Positions 47,444-57,130 of a stretch of DNA of 64,000 nt are shown piece by piece (position 1 is the stretch's first letter; each line of letters begins with the position of its first letter). The position numbers and the translations under genes were made by a program. Source of the stretch: Rossellomorea aquimaris (lineage in GTDB: Bacteria > Bacillota > Bacilli > Bacillales > Bacillaceae_B); assembly GCF_000935355.1 (NCBI RefSeq), contig NZ_JXZC01000006.1, positions 1-64,000 on the forward strand, written 5' to 3'. The notes beneath the pieces were generated by a model. It was not told where the DNA came from and searched no databases. It was given only the letters and a program-made list of their open reading frames with translations.

Positions 47444-47477
47444 AGCAGGTGGCGGCAAATTTTAGCCGCCACCTGCT
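47444..47477. repeat. Strong hairpin after obg with its T-run on the opposite strand
   Basis: AGCAGGTGGCGGC pairs perfectly over 13 bp with GCCGCCACCTGCT around an 8-nt loop. On the plus strand no T-tract follows (CTACAAT). Read on the minus strand it is followed by TTTTTCG, so in form it is a terminator pointing against all genes nearby. It may still stabilise or end obg mRNA. Confidence 0.75.
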
Positions 47478-47557
47478 CTACAATAGGAAGCGAAAGCGGT
47501 TTTTGAAGGGGCATGCTGCCTCTAACCTCTGCAGCTAGACAATTGGAGGAATAGTCA

Positions 47558-48013
47558 TTGGGGAAAAAATTTCAAGAAGGCAAATTTTATTTAGTACGGG
47601 AAGACGTGCTGCCTGAAGCGATGAAGAAAACCCTGGATGCGAAAGAATTGATTGAAAGAGGCAAGGCTGACTCAGTATGGGAAGCGGTCCACCGGGTCGA
47701 TTTAAGCCGGAGTGCCTTTTATAAATATCGTGATACTGTGTTTCCTTTTCACACCGTGGTGAAGGAGAGAATCATCACGTTGTTCTTTCATCTGGAGGAC
47801 CGTTCAGGAACGTTGTCTCATTTATTGAGTGAAACGGCCAAGCATGGGTGTAATATATTGACGATCCATCAGACGATCCCGTTACAGGGAAGAGCGAATG
47901 TCACACTTTCTCTAAATGTGACTGACCTTACGATAGGATTGGAAGACTTACTCTCAAAACTAAGAAGATTGGAATTTGTAGAGAAAGTGGAAGTATTAGG
48001 TTCGGGAGCCTAA
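47558..48013 (+). CDS. pheB: PheB, ACT-domain protein
   Basis: UPF0735-type protein with an N-terminal region that looks like a small DNA-binding or helical domain ([21 protein letters not shown]) and a C-terminal ACT domain ([25 protein letters not shown], broken here by strand order) of the amino-acid-sensing type. Genetic neighbour of pheA, role not settled. 151 aa. TTG start after TTGGAGGAATAGTCA. Confidence 0.9.
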   Translation: MGKKFQEGKFYLVREDVLPEAMKKTLDAKELIERGKADSVWEAVHRVDLSRSAFYKYRDTVFPFHTVVKERIITLFFHLEDRSGTLSHLLSETAKHGCNILTIHQTIPLQGRANVTLSLNVTDLTIGLEDLLSKLRRLEFVEKVEVLGSGA

Positions 48014-48029
48014 TGCTTCTTTTTTTTGT
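47996..48029 (+). terminator. Weak terminator between pheB and pheA
   Basis: A 5-6-bp stem (TTAGG with CCTAA) that includes the pheB stop codon, followed by CTTCTTTTTTTT. The long T-run is clear but the stem is short. Confidence 0.45.
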
Positions 48030-48105
48030 TTAAAAACTCTTCCTCTTTGTTTGTATACGTGTTAGAATGTTCAATAAATTTGGTGAGAGTGAGAGGAAGA
48101 TCAGA

Positions 48106-48957
48106 GTGAAAATTGCGTATTTAGGACCCCGGGCTTCCTTTACAGATTTAGCTGTTAAGAAGGCATTCCCAGAAGAAGATACGGTATCGTATGTGACGAT
48201 CCCGGACTGCATCGAAGCGGTGATAGAGAATGAGGTCGATTATGCCGTCGTCCCATTAGAAAATGCCCTCGAAGGCTCGGTACATATTACAGTCGACTAT
48301 TTGTTTCATGAAGCGAATTTAGCGATTGTAGCTGAATTGACTTCCGCGATTCAGCAGCACTTAATGATCCATCCAGGATGGAGTGAAAGTGAAGGTTCCA
48401 TCGAGAAGGTCCTTTCCCATTCCCACGCATTGGCACAGTGCCATAAGTTTTTACATAAGCAGTTTAAGGGAGTACCCTTGGAACAGACTACGAGTACGGC
48501 AGCCGCTGCTAAATTCGTGAGTGAGAATCCTGACATGTTCCTTGGTGCAATTGGAAACGAGCTGGCAGCAGAAAAATACGGATTGAACATCCTGCATGAA
48601 AATATTCATGACTTTGCCTATAATCATACCAGGTTCATCGTTTTACATAAGACGGCTGATCCGTTGTCGCTTTCACAGGAAAAAAGTATGGAGAAGACGA
48701 CCTTGATGGTGACTCTACCAAAAGATCGATCAGGAGCGCTGCATCAGGTATTATCAACCTTTGCGTGGAGACAATTGAACTTGAGTAAAATTGAATCAAG
48801 ACCACTGAAAACAGGTTTGGGGGATTATTTCTTCTTAATTGATGTGGCTCATGAAATGGATGATGTCCTTCTTCCAGGAGCGATCAGTGAAATGGAAGCC
48901 CTGGGATGCAAAGTGAAAATGATCGGGACGTATTCTTCTTATTTATTGGATAATTGA
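48106..48957 (+). CDS. pheA: PheA, prephenate dehydratase
   Basis: Converts prephenate to phenylpyruvate in phenylalanine synthesis. Catalytic part contains GPRASFTDLAV near the start and TSTAAAAK later; the C-terminal ACT regulatory domain carries the phenylalanine-binding ESRPLKTGLGDYFF. 283 aa. GTG 48106 lies 8 nt after GAGAGGA; the ORF opens at 48067 without a ribosome site. Confidence 0.95.
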   Translation: MKIAYLGPRASFTDLAVKKAFPEEDTVSYVTIPDCIEAVIENEVDYAVVPLENALEGSVHITVDYLFHEANLAIVAELTSAIQQHLMIHPGWSESEGSIEKVLSHSHALAQCHKFLHKQFKGVPLEQTTSTAAAAKFVSENPDMFLGAIGNELAAEKYGLNILHENIHDFAYNHTRFIVLHKTADPLSLSQEKSMEKTTLMVTLPKDRSGALHQVLSTFAWRQLNLSKIESRPLKTGLGDYFFLIDVAHEMDDVLLPGAISEMEALGCKVKMIGTYSSYLLDN

Positions 48958-48964
48958 ACAGTAT

Positions 48965-48999
48965 AAAGGCAGATTTCCGATCGGAAATCTGCCTTTACC
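48965..48999. terminator. Bidirectional terminator between pheA and niaR
   Basis: A perfect 32-base palindrome, AAAGGCAGATTTCC and its complement around GATC. Pheromone or binding-site roles are not needed to explain it, since it lies between converging genes. The T-runs are short. Confidence 0.78.
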
Positions 49000-49000
49000 A

Positions 49001-49537
49001 TTAAGATTCAATTAAAAACCCTGCTTCATGAAGGGCATTTTCCGCTTTTTCAAGGGTTTCTTCATTTGGAGCCAATAACGTATGTAAATGAACTCCATCT
49101 GTCAGTTCCGATAGGAAGGAAGCTCCTGTATCCTCAATTTTGTTCATGAATTGTTCTACCTCTTTACGGTTTGAAACCATGATTGAAGCCGTTAAATCTC
49201 CGTAAACGCCGTGCTCGATCTTCACATCTTTAACGGTGACACCGTGATCGACAAGTAAGAAGAGTTCTTCTTCCGACCGCTCAGGTGCATGCCGGCAAGC
49301 AACCGTCCGTTCAATCATCGTATCCTGATTCGAGGCAGGCATATATAAATAGCCCTGACTGGTTGCTATGATGGGTTCTCCTTTTGCTTTCAGCAATGTA
49401 ATGTCGCTTACGATGACTTGGCGGCTGACATTGGTCTGTTTAGCGAGATCGCCACCTGTTATAGGGGCCTGTTTTGTGATTAGTTTATCGAGGATCCATT
49501 GTCTTCTCTCATCTCCAAGGATCTTTTTTCCTGCCAA
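49001..49537 (-). CDS. niaR: NiaR (YrxA), nicotinate-responsive repressor of NAD synthesis
   Basis: Transcription repressor that binds DNA in the presence of nicotinic acid and controls nad genes. N-terminal helix-turn-helix (GGDLAKQTNVSRQVIVSDI) and a C-terminal 3H domain with the conserved histidines (CRHAPERSEEE, LVDHGVTVKDV, IEHGVYGDL, HLHTLL). TTG on the minus strand at 49537 lies 7 nt after GGAGGA and gives 178 aa; the ORF extends much further up but that part overlaps nifS. Downstream of nifS in one operon, as in B. subtilis. Confidence 0.94.
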   Translation of the reverse strand: MAGKKILGDERRQWILDKLITKQAPITGGDLAKQTNVSRQVIVSDITLLKAKGEPIIATSQGYLYMPASNQDTMIERTVACRHAPERSEEELFLLVDHGVTVKDVKIEHGVYGDLTASIMVSNRKEVEQFMNKIEDTGASFLSELTDGVHLHTLLAPNEETLEKAENALHEAGFLIES

Positions 49538-49590
49538 AGATATCTCCTCCGTCCCCAATTTATATAGGAAATCATACCACAACTTGTTCT

Positions 49591-50733
49591 TCAAGTTAAG
49601 GAAGATACATGAGCACCGTGTATTTCGTATAATGTGTGAACTAGTTTCTCTATATGCCCTTCCTTTGTCTCTTTCCCAAATGAAATGCGTATGAATTCTT
49701 TCCCCGCTCTTTGATCGACCCCCATGCTGGCCAGTGTTTTCGACATGTCCAGAGTCCCTGTCCCGCAAGCGCTCCCTGTGGAAATGCACATCCCCCTCCG
49801 GTTGCATTCAAGCATGAGCCACTGACCCTCAAGCCCATGGATTCCAAGGCCGATTACATGTGGCAGCTGTGCGTGTGCGGGTCCCTCATAGAGAGTGTAG
49901 GAACCCGGGAGAAGTTCTTCTAAAAGTGATAAGAAATGGTGTCTCAACCGGACATAATGCGGGATTGAAAAGGAATCATGACAAATGCCTGCGGCTGTAA
50001 CGAACCCTGCTATTCCGGGCAGATTCACCGTTCCTCCCCTGAAGCCATCCTCATGTGACTGTCCGGGGATCATAGGTTTGACATCGATAGAAGGATTGAT
50101 ATAAAGGGCTCCGACTCCTTTTGGTCCATAAATTTTATGAGATGATACAGTGAAGCTGTCTACGATGGAAGTGAATCCCGTGATGTCTATTTTCCCAAAA
50201 GATTGGACCATATCACTGTGCAGCAAAATATCATTGATCTCAAGCCGGTTCTTGATGTCCCGGAGAGGCTGGATCGTCCCGATTTCCCCGTTGCAATGTC
50301 CGATGCTCACGACGGTTGTTTCTTCTGAAATCGATTCTTCCAGTTTCTTTAGATGAACCAATCCTTGAGACGTGGTGGGGATCTTCGTCACGGTAAACCC
50401 CCATTGTTCAAGGAAAGCGGCAGAGGAATGCAGGGATGAATGTTCTGCACCACCAATGATGATGTGATTTCCCCTGTCCTTCCTGCTTAGTGCGAGCGTG
50501 ACAAGGGCTAAATGATTACCTTCTGTTCCCCCGGAAGTAAAGTAGATCCCTTTAGACGGGACACCAAGGATTCCAGCCAATTTTTCTCTGCAGTTTGTCA
50601 GTAGAAGCTGTGCTTTTCCGCCTATGTCGTGAAGACTGCTCGGATTCCCCCAGAACTCATCACTGACTGTTTGATACACATTCAGGCTTTCAGGGTCAAT
50701 AGGGGTTGTAGCAGCGTAATCAAAATAGTTCAT
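49591..50733 (-). CDS. nifS: NifS-type cysteine desulfurase for NadA
   Basis: PLP enzyme that supplies sulfur for the Fe-S cluster of quinolinate synthase in B. subtilis. N-terminal NYFDYAATTP, PLP lysine in SSHKIYGPKGVGAL, and active-site cysteine in STGSACGTG. 380 aa from ATG 50733; the preceding ATG at 50736 is equally possible (both after AGGTTAC). Divergent from nadBCA across a 121-bp control region. Confidence 0.94.
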   Translation of the reverse strand: MNYFDYAATTPIDPESLNVYQTVSDEFWGNPSSLHDIGGKAQLLLTNCREKLAGILGVPSKGIYFTSGGTEGNHLALVTLALSRKDRGNHIIIGGAEHSSLHSSAAFLEQWGFTVTKIPTTSQGLVHLKKLEESISEETTVVSIGHCNGEIGTIQPLRDIKNRLEINDILLHSDMVQSFGKIDITGFTSIVDSFTVSSHKIYGPKGVGALYINPSIDVKPMIPGQSHEDGFRGGTVNLPGIAGFVTAAGICHDSFSIPHYVRLRHHFLSLLEELLPGSYTLYEGPAHAQLPHVIGLGIHGLEGQWLMLECNRRGMCISTGSACGTGTLDMSKTLASMGVDQRAGKEFIRISFGKETKEGHIEKLVHTLYEIHGAHVSSLT

Positions 50734-50753
50734 CATGTAACCTGCCTTTGTTT

Positions 50754-50832
50754 AAAATAGTCTGAATATATGAGTCTTGTAAAAAACTCTTGTCATTAGT
50801 TTAAATATGTGTAAATATATGTGTCAAGACAC
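50754..50832. promoter_or_regulatory. Divergent nifS/nadB control region with NiaR operator candidates
   Basis: For nadB: TTGTCA (50790-50795) with a weak -10 near 50812. For nifS on the minus strand: TTTACA (50778-50783) and TATTTT (50754-50759), 18 apart. The palindrome GTGTCAAGACAC at 50821-50832, followed by CTGT, resembles the NiaR operator as I remember it; a second partial copy (CTTGT twice) lies at 50776-50793. Confidence 0.6.
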
Positions 50833-50857
50833 CTGTAAATAATCAGGAGGGTTTTTG

Positions 50858-52456
50858 ATGGAAAAGGCCGATGTTTTGATCGTTGGAAGTGGCATTGCAG
50901 CATTGCAATTGGCACGCCAACTTCAAGATCATTTTTATGTGATGATTATCACAAAGGATAAAATCGTAAGTGGCAACTCATATCTTGCACAAGGTGGTGT
51001 TGCAGCAGCTTTAGGACACAATGATTCCGTCCTTGCTCATTATAAAGATACATTAGAAGCAGGACGCTATCATCAGGATGAAGATAGCGTGAATCAACTC
51101 ATTGTAGATGGAAAACGAATCGTAGAATCCCTGGTCAACGAAGGGGCCCCTTTTGACCGGAAAGAAGATGGGAGTCTTTCCCTCGGGATGGAGGGAGCCC
51201 ACAGCTCAAATCGCATATTGCATAGTGGGGGAGATCAGACAGGGAAGTATTTGGTTAAGCATTTATTGAAATCCCTTTCAAAAAACAAAGTCGAATTTAT
51301 TGAAGGTGAAATGGTTTATGAGCTTGTTAAAGATGAAAGGGGTCACTGTTGCGGGGTGAAAACGAAGGATAACAGTGACGCTATCCGCTATTATTTCGCT
51401 TCCCACGTTGTTCTTGCCACGGGAGGGATCGGGGGCTTGTACCCCTCTACATCCAATCATCCGGCGGTAACGGGTGATGGAATGGCCCTTGCTTTTCTTG
51501 CCGGTGCTAAACTTGCGGATATGGAGTTCATCCAGTTTCACCCGACTTTGCTTTGGCTGAACGGGAAAACATGCGGTCTTATCTCAGAGGCAGTAAGGGG
51601 GGAAGGAGCTCTTTTGCTAAACGATAAGGGAGAAAGGATCATGGAGGGAGTGGATCCCCTCCTGGAGCTTGCACCACGCCATATTGTGGCTGAAAGCATC
51701 TTTAAGGAGCGGCAGAAAGGGAGAGAAGTGTATTTAGATATAAGTAGAATAGAAGACTTTCAACAGAAGTTCCCCTCCATCTCCTCCCTTTGCTCAAAAC
51801 ATTCGATTTCTGTTGAGGAAGGGAAGATCCCTGTTTCTCCCGGATGTCATTTCATGATGGGGGGAGTAGTGACCGATCGTGTGGGCAGGACCAATATTCC
51901 GGGACTATATGCGATAGGAGAGGTAGCCTGCAGCGGTATACATGGAGCCAACCGGCTGGCCAGTAATTCATTACTGGAAGGATTAGTATACGGAGACCGG
52001 CTTGGAAAATACCTTATTCAAAAGGGGGCAGGGGCAGGCAATCATTCACCCCCTCTGCTCTCTTCGATTGCTCCCATTAAAGAAGGAGAGTCGGCACATA
52101 TCCCTTTTCAATCCAGTGATGTGAAAGAAAAAATGATGGAACATGTAGGGATTATCCGTAAAGATGATGGACTGATGACTCATCTGAATTGGTTAAGATC
52201 CCAACCCCTGACATTTCATGAGCATATCGATTTCAATTCACGCGAAGAGATTCATACATACTTCATGTGGATTGTAAGCTTACTCGTCACTCAGTCCGCT
52301 TTATTGCGGACAGAAAGCAGGGGAGGGCATATTCGATCAGATTATCCCCTGGAAGATAATGAAACATGGTTCAAACGAAAAATGATTTTACAAAACAAAG
52401 ATGGGCGATTGAGGGTGGAATATCATGAACAAAATGAAACTAAAATCTATGCTTGA
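50858..52456 (+). CDS. nadB: NadB, L-aspartate oxidase
   Basis: FAD enzyme that oxidises L-aspartate to iminoaspartate, first step of de novo NAD synthesis. FAD-binding GSGIAALQLARQL at the N-terminus, the succinate-dehydrogenase-like SYLAQGGVAAALG, LATGGIGGLYPSTSN, and HFMMGGVVTD. 532 aa. The ATG at 50858 follows AGGAGGG; a TTG just before it is also in frame. Overlaps nadC by 32 bases. Confidence 0.96.
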   Translation: MEKADVLIVGSGIAALQLARQLQDHFYVMIITKDKIVSGNSYLAQGGVAAALGHNDSVLAHYKDTLEAGRYHQDEDSVNQLIVDGKRIVESLVNEGAPFDRKEDGSLSLGMEGAHSSNRILHSGGDQTGKYLVKHLLKSLSKNKVEFIEGEMVYELVKDERGHCCGVKTKDNSDAIRYYFASHVVLATGGIGGLYPSTSNHPAVTGDGMALAFLAGAKLADMEFIQFHPTLLWLNGKTCGLISEAVRGEGALLLNDKGERIMEGVDPLLELAPRHIVAESIFKERQKGREVYLDISRIEDFQQKFPSISSLCSKHSISVEEGKIPVSPGCHFMMGGVVTDRVGRTNIPGLYAIGEVACSGIHGANRLASNSLLEGLVYGDRLGKYLIQKGAGAGNHSPPLLSSIAPIKEGESAHIPFQSSDVKEKMMEHVGIIRKDDGLMTHLNWLRSQPLTFHEHIDFNSREEIHTYFMWIVSLLVTQSALLRTESRGGHIRSDYPLEDNETWFKRKMILQNKDGRLRVEYHEQNETKIYA

Positions 52457-53270
52457 AGAGTTTTATCGTGAAGATCTCGGGGATGGAGATCACTCATCGG
52501 AAATCCTGTTTTCTAAAGACGATGAAGGATCTTTTTCATTCCTGATGAAAGAGACAGGGATATTTTGTGGGAAAGATGTGATCGAGCTTGGGTTCGGGCT
52601 CTTCAATCCATCGATCCAGTCAAGGGTGTTCATTGAAGATGGGGAAAAGGTCGAAACGGGACAATTGATTGCAGAAATCAGGGGTCCTATGAGGGATCTT
52701 CTCCAGGCTGAACGGGTTGTCCTCAATTTGATCCAGCGCATGAGCGGGATAGCAACCGAAACCCACCGGGCTGTTGAGCAGGTGAAGGGTAGTGGAGTCC
52801 GCTTATGTGACACCCGGAAAACAACGCCGGGGTTACGGATGCTTGAGAAATATGCTGTAAGGACGGGGGGAGGATTCAACCACAGAAACGGCCTTTATGA
52901 TGCCGTCATGTTAAAAGACAATCACATTTCATTTGCCGGATCGATTACAAATGCTGTCAAGCAGGTGAAAAGTCAAATCGGTCATATGGTGAAAGTGGAA
53001 GTGGAAATTGAAACGAGGGAGCAGCTGATGGAGGCGATTGAAAGCGGAGCAGACGTCATTATGTTCGATAATTGCACTCCTGCCACCATAAGTGAGTGGA
53101 TGGCGCTTGTTCCTCCACATATTGTGACAGAAGCTTCAGGAGGTATTACGAGGGAATGTCTTTCAGCCTATGCGGCTACAGGAGTTCACTATATCTCCCT
53201 CGGATACTTGACACATTCAGTAAAATCACTTGATATCAGCGCACGTGCAGGAATCGCGAAAGGGGTATGA
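52425..53270 (+). CDS. nadC: NadC, quinolinate phosphoribosyltransferase
   Basis: Makes nicotinate mononucleotide from quinolinate and PRPP. Motifs [17 protein letters not shown] (PRPP and substrate site), [15 protein letters not shown] and MFDNCTP. 281 aa. ATG 52425 has AGGGTGGAATATC upstream and lies within the end of nadB; the third gene, nadA, begins 2 nt after its stop. Confidence 0.96.
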   Translation: MNKMKLKSMLEEFYREDLGDGDHSSEILFSKDDEGSFSFLMKETGIFCGKDVIELGFGLFNPSIQSRVFIEDGEKVETGQLIAEIRGPMRDLLQAERVVLNLIQRMSGIATETHRAVEQVKGSGVRLCDTRKTTPGLRMLEKYAVRTGGGFNHRNGLYDAVMLKDNHISFAGSITNAVKQVKSQIGHMVKVEVEIETREQLMEAIESGADVIMFDNCTPATISEWMALVPPHIVTEASGGITRECLSAYAATGVHYISLGYLTHSVKSLDISARAGIAKGV

Positions 53271-53272
53271 AT

Positions 53273-54379
53273 ATGGGGTTGCTTGATGAATTAACGAAAC
53301 AAACAGGAGTTCTGCCTGAATCGATAACAAGTCTATCGACAGAAGAGATGGAGAACCGGGTGAGGGAAATTAAGCTTCTACTTGGAAAGAAGCTTTTCAT
53401 TCCGGGGCATCATTATCAAAAAGATGAAGTGATCCAATTCGCTGATGCGGTTGGTGATTCTCTTCAGCTTGCCCAAATATCCGCTCAGAATAAAGAAGCG
53501 GAATACATTGTGTTTTGCGGAGTGCATTTTATGGCTGAAACGGCAGATATTTTAACGGATGAAAATCAAGTTGTCATCCTGCCTGATATGAGGGCGGGGT
53601 GTTCCATGGCCGATATGGCCGATATTTATCAGACGGAAAAGGCATGGACCAGACTGATGGAGATATTTGGTGACACAATCATTCCCCTCACGTATGTCAA
53701 TTCCACAGCAGCCATCAAAAGCTTTGTAGGAAAGAATGGGGGAGCGACGGTTACGTCATCAAATGCACATAGAATGGTTGAATGGGCATTAGGGCAGAAA
53801 GAGCGGATTCTATTCTTGCCTGATCAACATTTAGGGCGCAATACAGCAGCTGATCTTGGTGTTTCCTTGAGTGAGATGGCAGTATGGGATCCGATTCGAA
53901 ACGAGATGATCCATGATGGGGACCTTGATGGCGTGAAAGTGATCCTGTGGAAAGGGCATTGTTCCGTTCATGAGAATTTTACAGAGAAGAATATAGAAGA
54001 AATCCGGAACAATCATCCTGACATGAAGATTATCGTCCACCCGGAATGTCGCCGCGAAGTGGTAGAGAAATCAGACTTGAATGGAAGCACGAAATTTATA
54101 ATCGAAACCATCGAACAATCTCTTCCGGGCTCTGCATGGGCGATAGGCACAGAAATGAACCTTGTGAAGAGACTGATCAATCAGCATCCGGATAAAAACA
54201 TCGTTTCACTTAATCCTTATATGTGTCCTTGCTTAACGATGAATCGCATCGACTTACCACATTTAGTGTGGGCATTGGAGCGAATTATTGAAGGAATACC
54301 GGAAAATATCATTAAAGTCGATGAAGATGTATCAAAAAATGCAATATACGCTTTAGAACGCATGTTAAGCCGTGCTTAA
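53273..54379 (+). CDS. nadA: NadA, quinolinate synthase
   Basis: [4Fe-4S] enzyme that condenses iminoaspartate with dihydroxyacetone phosphate to quinolinate. Cluster cysteines are visible in [18 protein letters not shown] and [23 protein letters not shown] is the N-terminal substrate motif. ATG 53273 lies 7 nt after AAAGGGG and gives 368 aa, as in B. subtilis; the ATG at 53267 is too close to the ribosome site. NifS from the divergent operon should supply the sulfur. Confidence 0.96.
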   Translation: MGLLDELTKQTGVLPESITSLSTEEMENRVREIKLLLGKKLFIPGHHYQKDEVIQFADAVGDSLQLAQISAQNKEAEYIVFCGVHFMAETADILTDENQVVILPDMRAGCSMADMADIYQTEKAWTRLMEIFGDTIIPLTYVNSTAAIKSFVGKNGGATVTSSNAHRMVEWALGQKERILFLPDQHLGRNTAADLGVSLSEMAVWDPIRNEMIHDGDLDGVKVILWKGHCSVHENFTEKNIEEIRNNHPDMKIIVHPECRREVVEKSDLNGSTKFIIETIEQSLPGSAWAIGTEMNLVKRLINQHPDKNIVSLNPYMCPCLTMNRIDLPHLVWALERIIEGIPENIIKVDEDVSKNAIYALERMLSRA

Positions 54380-54410
54380 TGAATATATAAATAATGAAAA
54401 GACCAAGCCG

Positions 54411-54452
54411 AAATATACCGTCTCATCGCCTGAGACGGTATATTTTTTTTTG
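54411..54452 (+). terminator. Terminator of nadBCA
   Basis: AAATATACCGTCTCA pairs with TGAGACGGTATATTT around TCGCC, then more T. Confidence 0.94.
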
Positions 54453-54539
54453 AACACACATAAGTTTTTATGTAGATGATTAGCAATTTGCCTATCTTGT
54501 CATAGGATATATAGACTTATGCCTGAGGAGGGAAAAAGA

Positions 54540-56108
54540 GTGAAAATCCATATTGTTCAAAAAGGGGATACTCTATGGAAAATCGCCAAGAAGTATGGCG
54601 TGAATTTCGAAGAGTTAAAACAAATGAATGCCCAGCTATCAAACCCTGATATGATCATGCCTGGCATGAAAATTAAAGTGCCGACTACAGGCGGATCCGT
54701 TAAAAAAGAGACACAAATCAAATACGGGTCCAAGGAAATGCCTAAGAAAGAGATGCCTAAAGCAGAGCATCCGTTCAAAGAGCAGAAGCCTATGGCCATG
54801 CCAGTCGAAGAGCCAAAGAAAGAAAAGCCGAAAGAAGCACAAAAGCCGTTTGCTCCAAAAATGCCTCAACCAGTAGTGCCGGAAATCGATATTAACAACT
54901 ACTACATGATGAATATGGCGAATATGCAAATGCAAATGCCAAAGCAGCAAGCAAAGCCAAAACCAAAACCTCAAACGCCGCCTAAACCTACTAATGTACT
55001 TCCGAAAGCAAAAGAACAACCTAAGCCAAAACCGAAGCAAGAAGCCGTCCAAGGTGTTCAAGAAGAAGAAAGCTTACAAATGCCATCACAACCACAAGGA
55101 GGGAACACCCAACCTATGTATAACCCAAATAATTGCGTACCTGTATCACCGGTAATGCCAGGACCAGGTTTCTGTCCACCACATGGATGGGGAATGCAGC
55201 CAGGAGGATATGGAATGCCGATGGGCCAAGGGATGCCAATGGGTCCTGGGAGCCAGGTTCAGGGGGCATCCATGATGCCGGGAATGCAGCAGATGCCAAT
55301 GATGCCTCAAATGGGATATGAAGAAGAATCTTCTTCCGTTATGCCATACATGCCGCATGGTCAAATGCCGATGCAACAGCCGATGCAACAGCCGATGCAG
55401 ATGCCGATGCACATGCAGCAGCCGATGCAAATGCCTATGCAGCAGCCAATGGGTCAGCCGTCAGGAGTGATGGGTGTATCAGATGAAGACGATTATCCAT
55501 CGGTTCAAATGCCACAACAGGTATCACCGGCCATGATGTGGCCACAGAATTGCTATCCGGTCTCTCCTGTCATGCCGGGACCAGGTTTCCAGGGAGGAAT
55601 GCCGGGTGGATATCCAATGGGACCTGGAGGCCAAGTACAGGGAGCGATGTCGGAAGAGTCTCCGTCTTCACCGATGATGCATGGCTATCAAATGCCAATG
55701 GGTCAGCCATCCGGAGTAATGGGTGCACAAATGGGCGGTCAAATGCCAATGGGTCAGCCATCCGGAGTAATGGGCGCACAAATGGGCGGTCAAATGCCGA
55801 TGGGTCAGCCATCCGGGGTAATGGGAGCAAATGATCAAGGTGATTGCGGATGCGGTGGACCTCAAGGGTATGGGCCAATGATGCATCATCCGATGATGCA
55901 ACAGCAAATGCCACAACAAATGCCTCAAGGAATGCAGCAACAACCATACGGCTTCGGACCAGGGATGATGGGTCAGGGAATGCCAGGTCAAGGAATGCCG
56001 ATGGGACCTCAAGGTCAGGGAATGGGAATGCCGATGGGACCTCAAGGAATGTTTGGTCCAAGAGCATTTTCCATGCCGAACTTCCATGACGATGACTTTG
56101 AGGGCTAA
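54540..56108 (+). CDS. safA: SafA, spore-coat morphogenetic LysM protein with repetitive tail
   Basis: Cortex-coat interface protein that organises the inner coat and interacts with SpoVID. N-terminal LysM (KIHIVQKGDTLWKIAKKYG to KIKVPT, residues 1-48), then a Lys/Pro-rich linker, then a long Met/Gln/Pro/Gly-rich tail with repeats. 522 aa, longer than B. subtilis SafA (387 aa as I recall), the gain being in the tail. Two copies of PVSPVMPGPGF occur. GTG 54540 after GAGGAGGGAAAAAGA; ATG 54519 would include the ribosome site. A CATAGGATA at 54501 resembles a sigma-E/sigma-K -10 box. Confidence 0.94.
   Translation: MKIHIVQKGDTLWKIAKKYGVNFEELKQMNAQLSNPDMIMPGMKIKVPTTGGSVKKETQIKYGSKEMPKKEMPKAEHPFKEQKPMAMPVEEPKKEKPKEAQKPFAPKMPQPVVPEIDINNYYMMNMANMQMQMPKQQAKPKPKPQTPPKPTNVLPKAKEQPKPKPKQEAVQGVQEEESLQMPSQPQGGNTQPMYNPNNCVPVSPVMPGPGFCPPHGWGMQPGGYGMPMGQGMPMGPGSQVQGASMMPGMQQMPMMPQMGYEEESSSVMPYMPHGQMPMQQPMQQPMQMPMHMQQPMQMPMQQPMGQPSGVMGVSDEDDYPSVQMPQQVSPAMMWPQNCYPVSPVMPGPGFQGGMPGGYPMGPGGQVQGAMSEESPSSPMMHGYQMPMGQPSGVMGAQMGGQMPMGQPSGVMGAQMGGQMPMGQPSGVMGANDQGDCGCGGPQGYGPMMHHPMMQQQMPQQMPQGMQQQPYGFGPGMMGQGMPGQGMPMGPQGQGMGMPMGPQGMFGPRAFSMPNFHDDDFEG
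55689..55829 (+). repeat. 51-bp tandem repeat inside safA
   Basis: Units start at 55689, 55740 and 55791, two complete and one partial, each encoding QMPMGQPSGVMGAQMGG. The copies are nearly identical at DNA level, so they are recent. A shorter irregular repeat of CAGCCGATG units precedes it at about 55374-55450. Confidence 0.93.
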
Positions 56109-56109
56109 C

Positions 56110-57084
56110 ATGCATGTACGGGGGGACGATTATTCACATCGTCTCCTTTCTTTTTTACAATATAAGCTGAACGATCCGGGAGCATCCCTCAAAATGTTAA
56201 AAGAAGGGAAATGGAAGCTGAAAAGCAATGGTAGAAAGTGGTTTGTGAAACGATTTCCAAATCAACTGAAATTCTTACAGCAGGAGCGGCTGATTTCAAC
56301 GCTGTTAAGAGAAAAATTCTATCACGTCCTGCCGTTTCATCCTATTCATGAGCGGGAGATATTATTATTTGAAGGATCGACAATCGGTATTACGGCGTGG
56401 TTAGAAACGTCTCAATCCATACGTTATGATCAATCCAAAGATCGGGAAGATGCATTAAAGGTCCTGAAAAAATTTCATTCAGTAACAAAAACAATCCGGG
56501 ATTCATGGACCACAGAGATTCCCAGATATCAATGGTTGAAAAAATGGAAAAAACGAATGGTGCAGTTTCAATATAATCTTCCCTATTTACAAGCCTTCAT
56601 TCAACCTTATTATTTGTATACGTATTTAGAATGGGGGAAGTGGGCACTGAAAGAATTAAAATCAATCGGCATCGATGAGAATGGAAAATGCATTACTCAT
56701 GGAGATGTAGCACATCATAATTTTTTAAGAGGAAAGAATGGAATCGTGTATATGATCGACTTTGATTTAATGTCAATTTCTACAGAATTAACCGATGACC
56801 TGCAGTTCTGCAACCGGATTTTACCATATTTAAATTGGACGTTAACTGACATCAAGCGCCAGACTCCGTTTCAATCCTACGAGGATGAGCTTATCTTTTA
56901 TCTTGGTTTAATGTATCCGTCAGATGTGTTTCGTGAGTGGAATCGATTCATCCGCGAAGATCAATCCTATAAACAGCGTGTGTGGGGTTATTTAATCGAT
57001 TTAACCCTTAACCAATTCCCACAGCGAATGCAATTCAATCAAGAGTTGCATGGGGAAGTGAAAAGGATCAATACCCAATTGTAG
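56110..57084 (+). CDS. CotS-like protein with aminoglycoside-phosphotransferase fold
   Basis: 324 aa. The catalytic loop HGDVAHHNFL and the metal site MIDFDLM are intact, so ATP-dependent kinase activity is possible, unlike YsxE. The N-terminal lobe shows KWFVKRF, a candidate for the ATP-anchoring lysine. Similar to CotS/CotI-type spore-coat kinases. Starts at ATG 56110, 1 nt after the safA stop, with GAGGG upstream; the ORF begins at 56053 in another frame of safA. Its placement between safA and coxA suggests a spore role. I do not recall this gene at this place in B. subtilis. Confidence 0.82.
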   Translation: MHVRGDDYSHRLLSFLQYKLNDPGASLKMLKEGKWKLKSNGRKWFVKRFPNQLKFLQQERLISTLLREKFYHVLPFHPIHEREILLFEGSTIGITAWLETSQSIRYDQSKDREDALKVLKKFHSVTKTIRDSWTTEIPRYQWLKKWKKRMVQFQYNLPYLQAFIQPYYLYTYLEWGKWALKELKSIGIDENGKCITHGDVAHHNFLRGKNGIVYMIDFDLMSISTELTDDLQFCNRILPYLNWTLTDIKRQTPFQSYEDELIFYLGLMYPSDVFREWNRFIREDQSYKQRVWGYLIDLTLNQFPQRMQFNQELHGEVKRINTQL

Positions 57085-57130
57085 GGGATGTCTCCAAACT
57101 TTGACCCGAATGAAAGGTGAGCCCCTTTCA

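Noticed and set aside
49368-49694. 108-codon plus-strand ORF opposite niaR and nifS
   Set aside because: Shadow of two well-supported minus-strand genes, with no ribosome site.
49539-49807. N-terminal extension of NiaR (90 codons)
   Set aside because: It overlaps the 3' end of nifS in another frame and lies upstream of a good ribosome site and TTG start; not part of the protein.
55570-56115. 181-codon minus-strand ORF and several others antisense or out of frame to safA
   Set aside because: Biased codons of the repetitive safA tail leave long open frames; none has a ribosome site or a recognisable protein.
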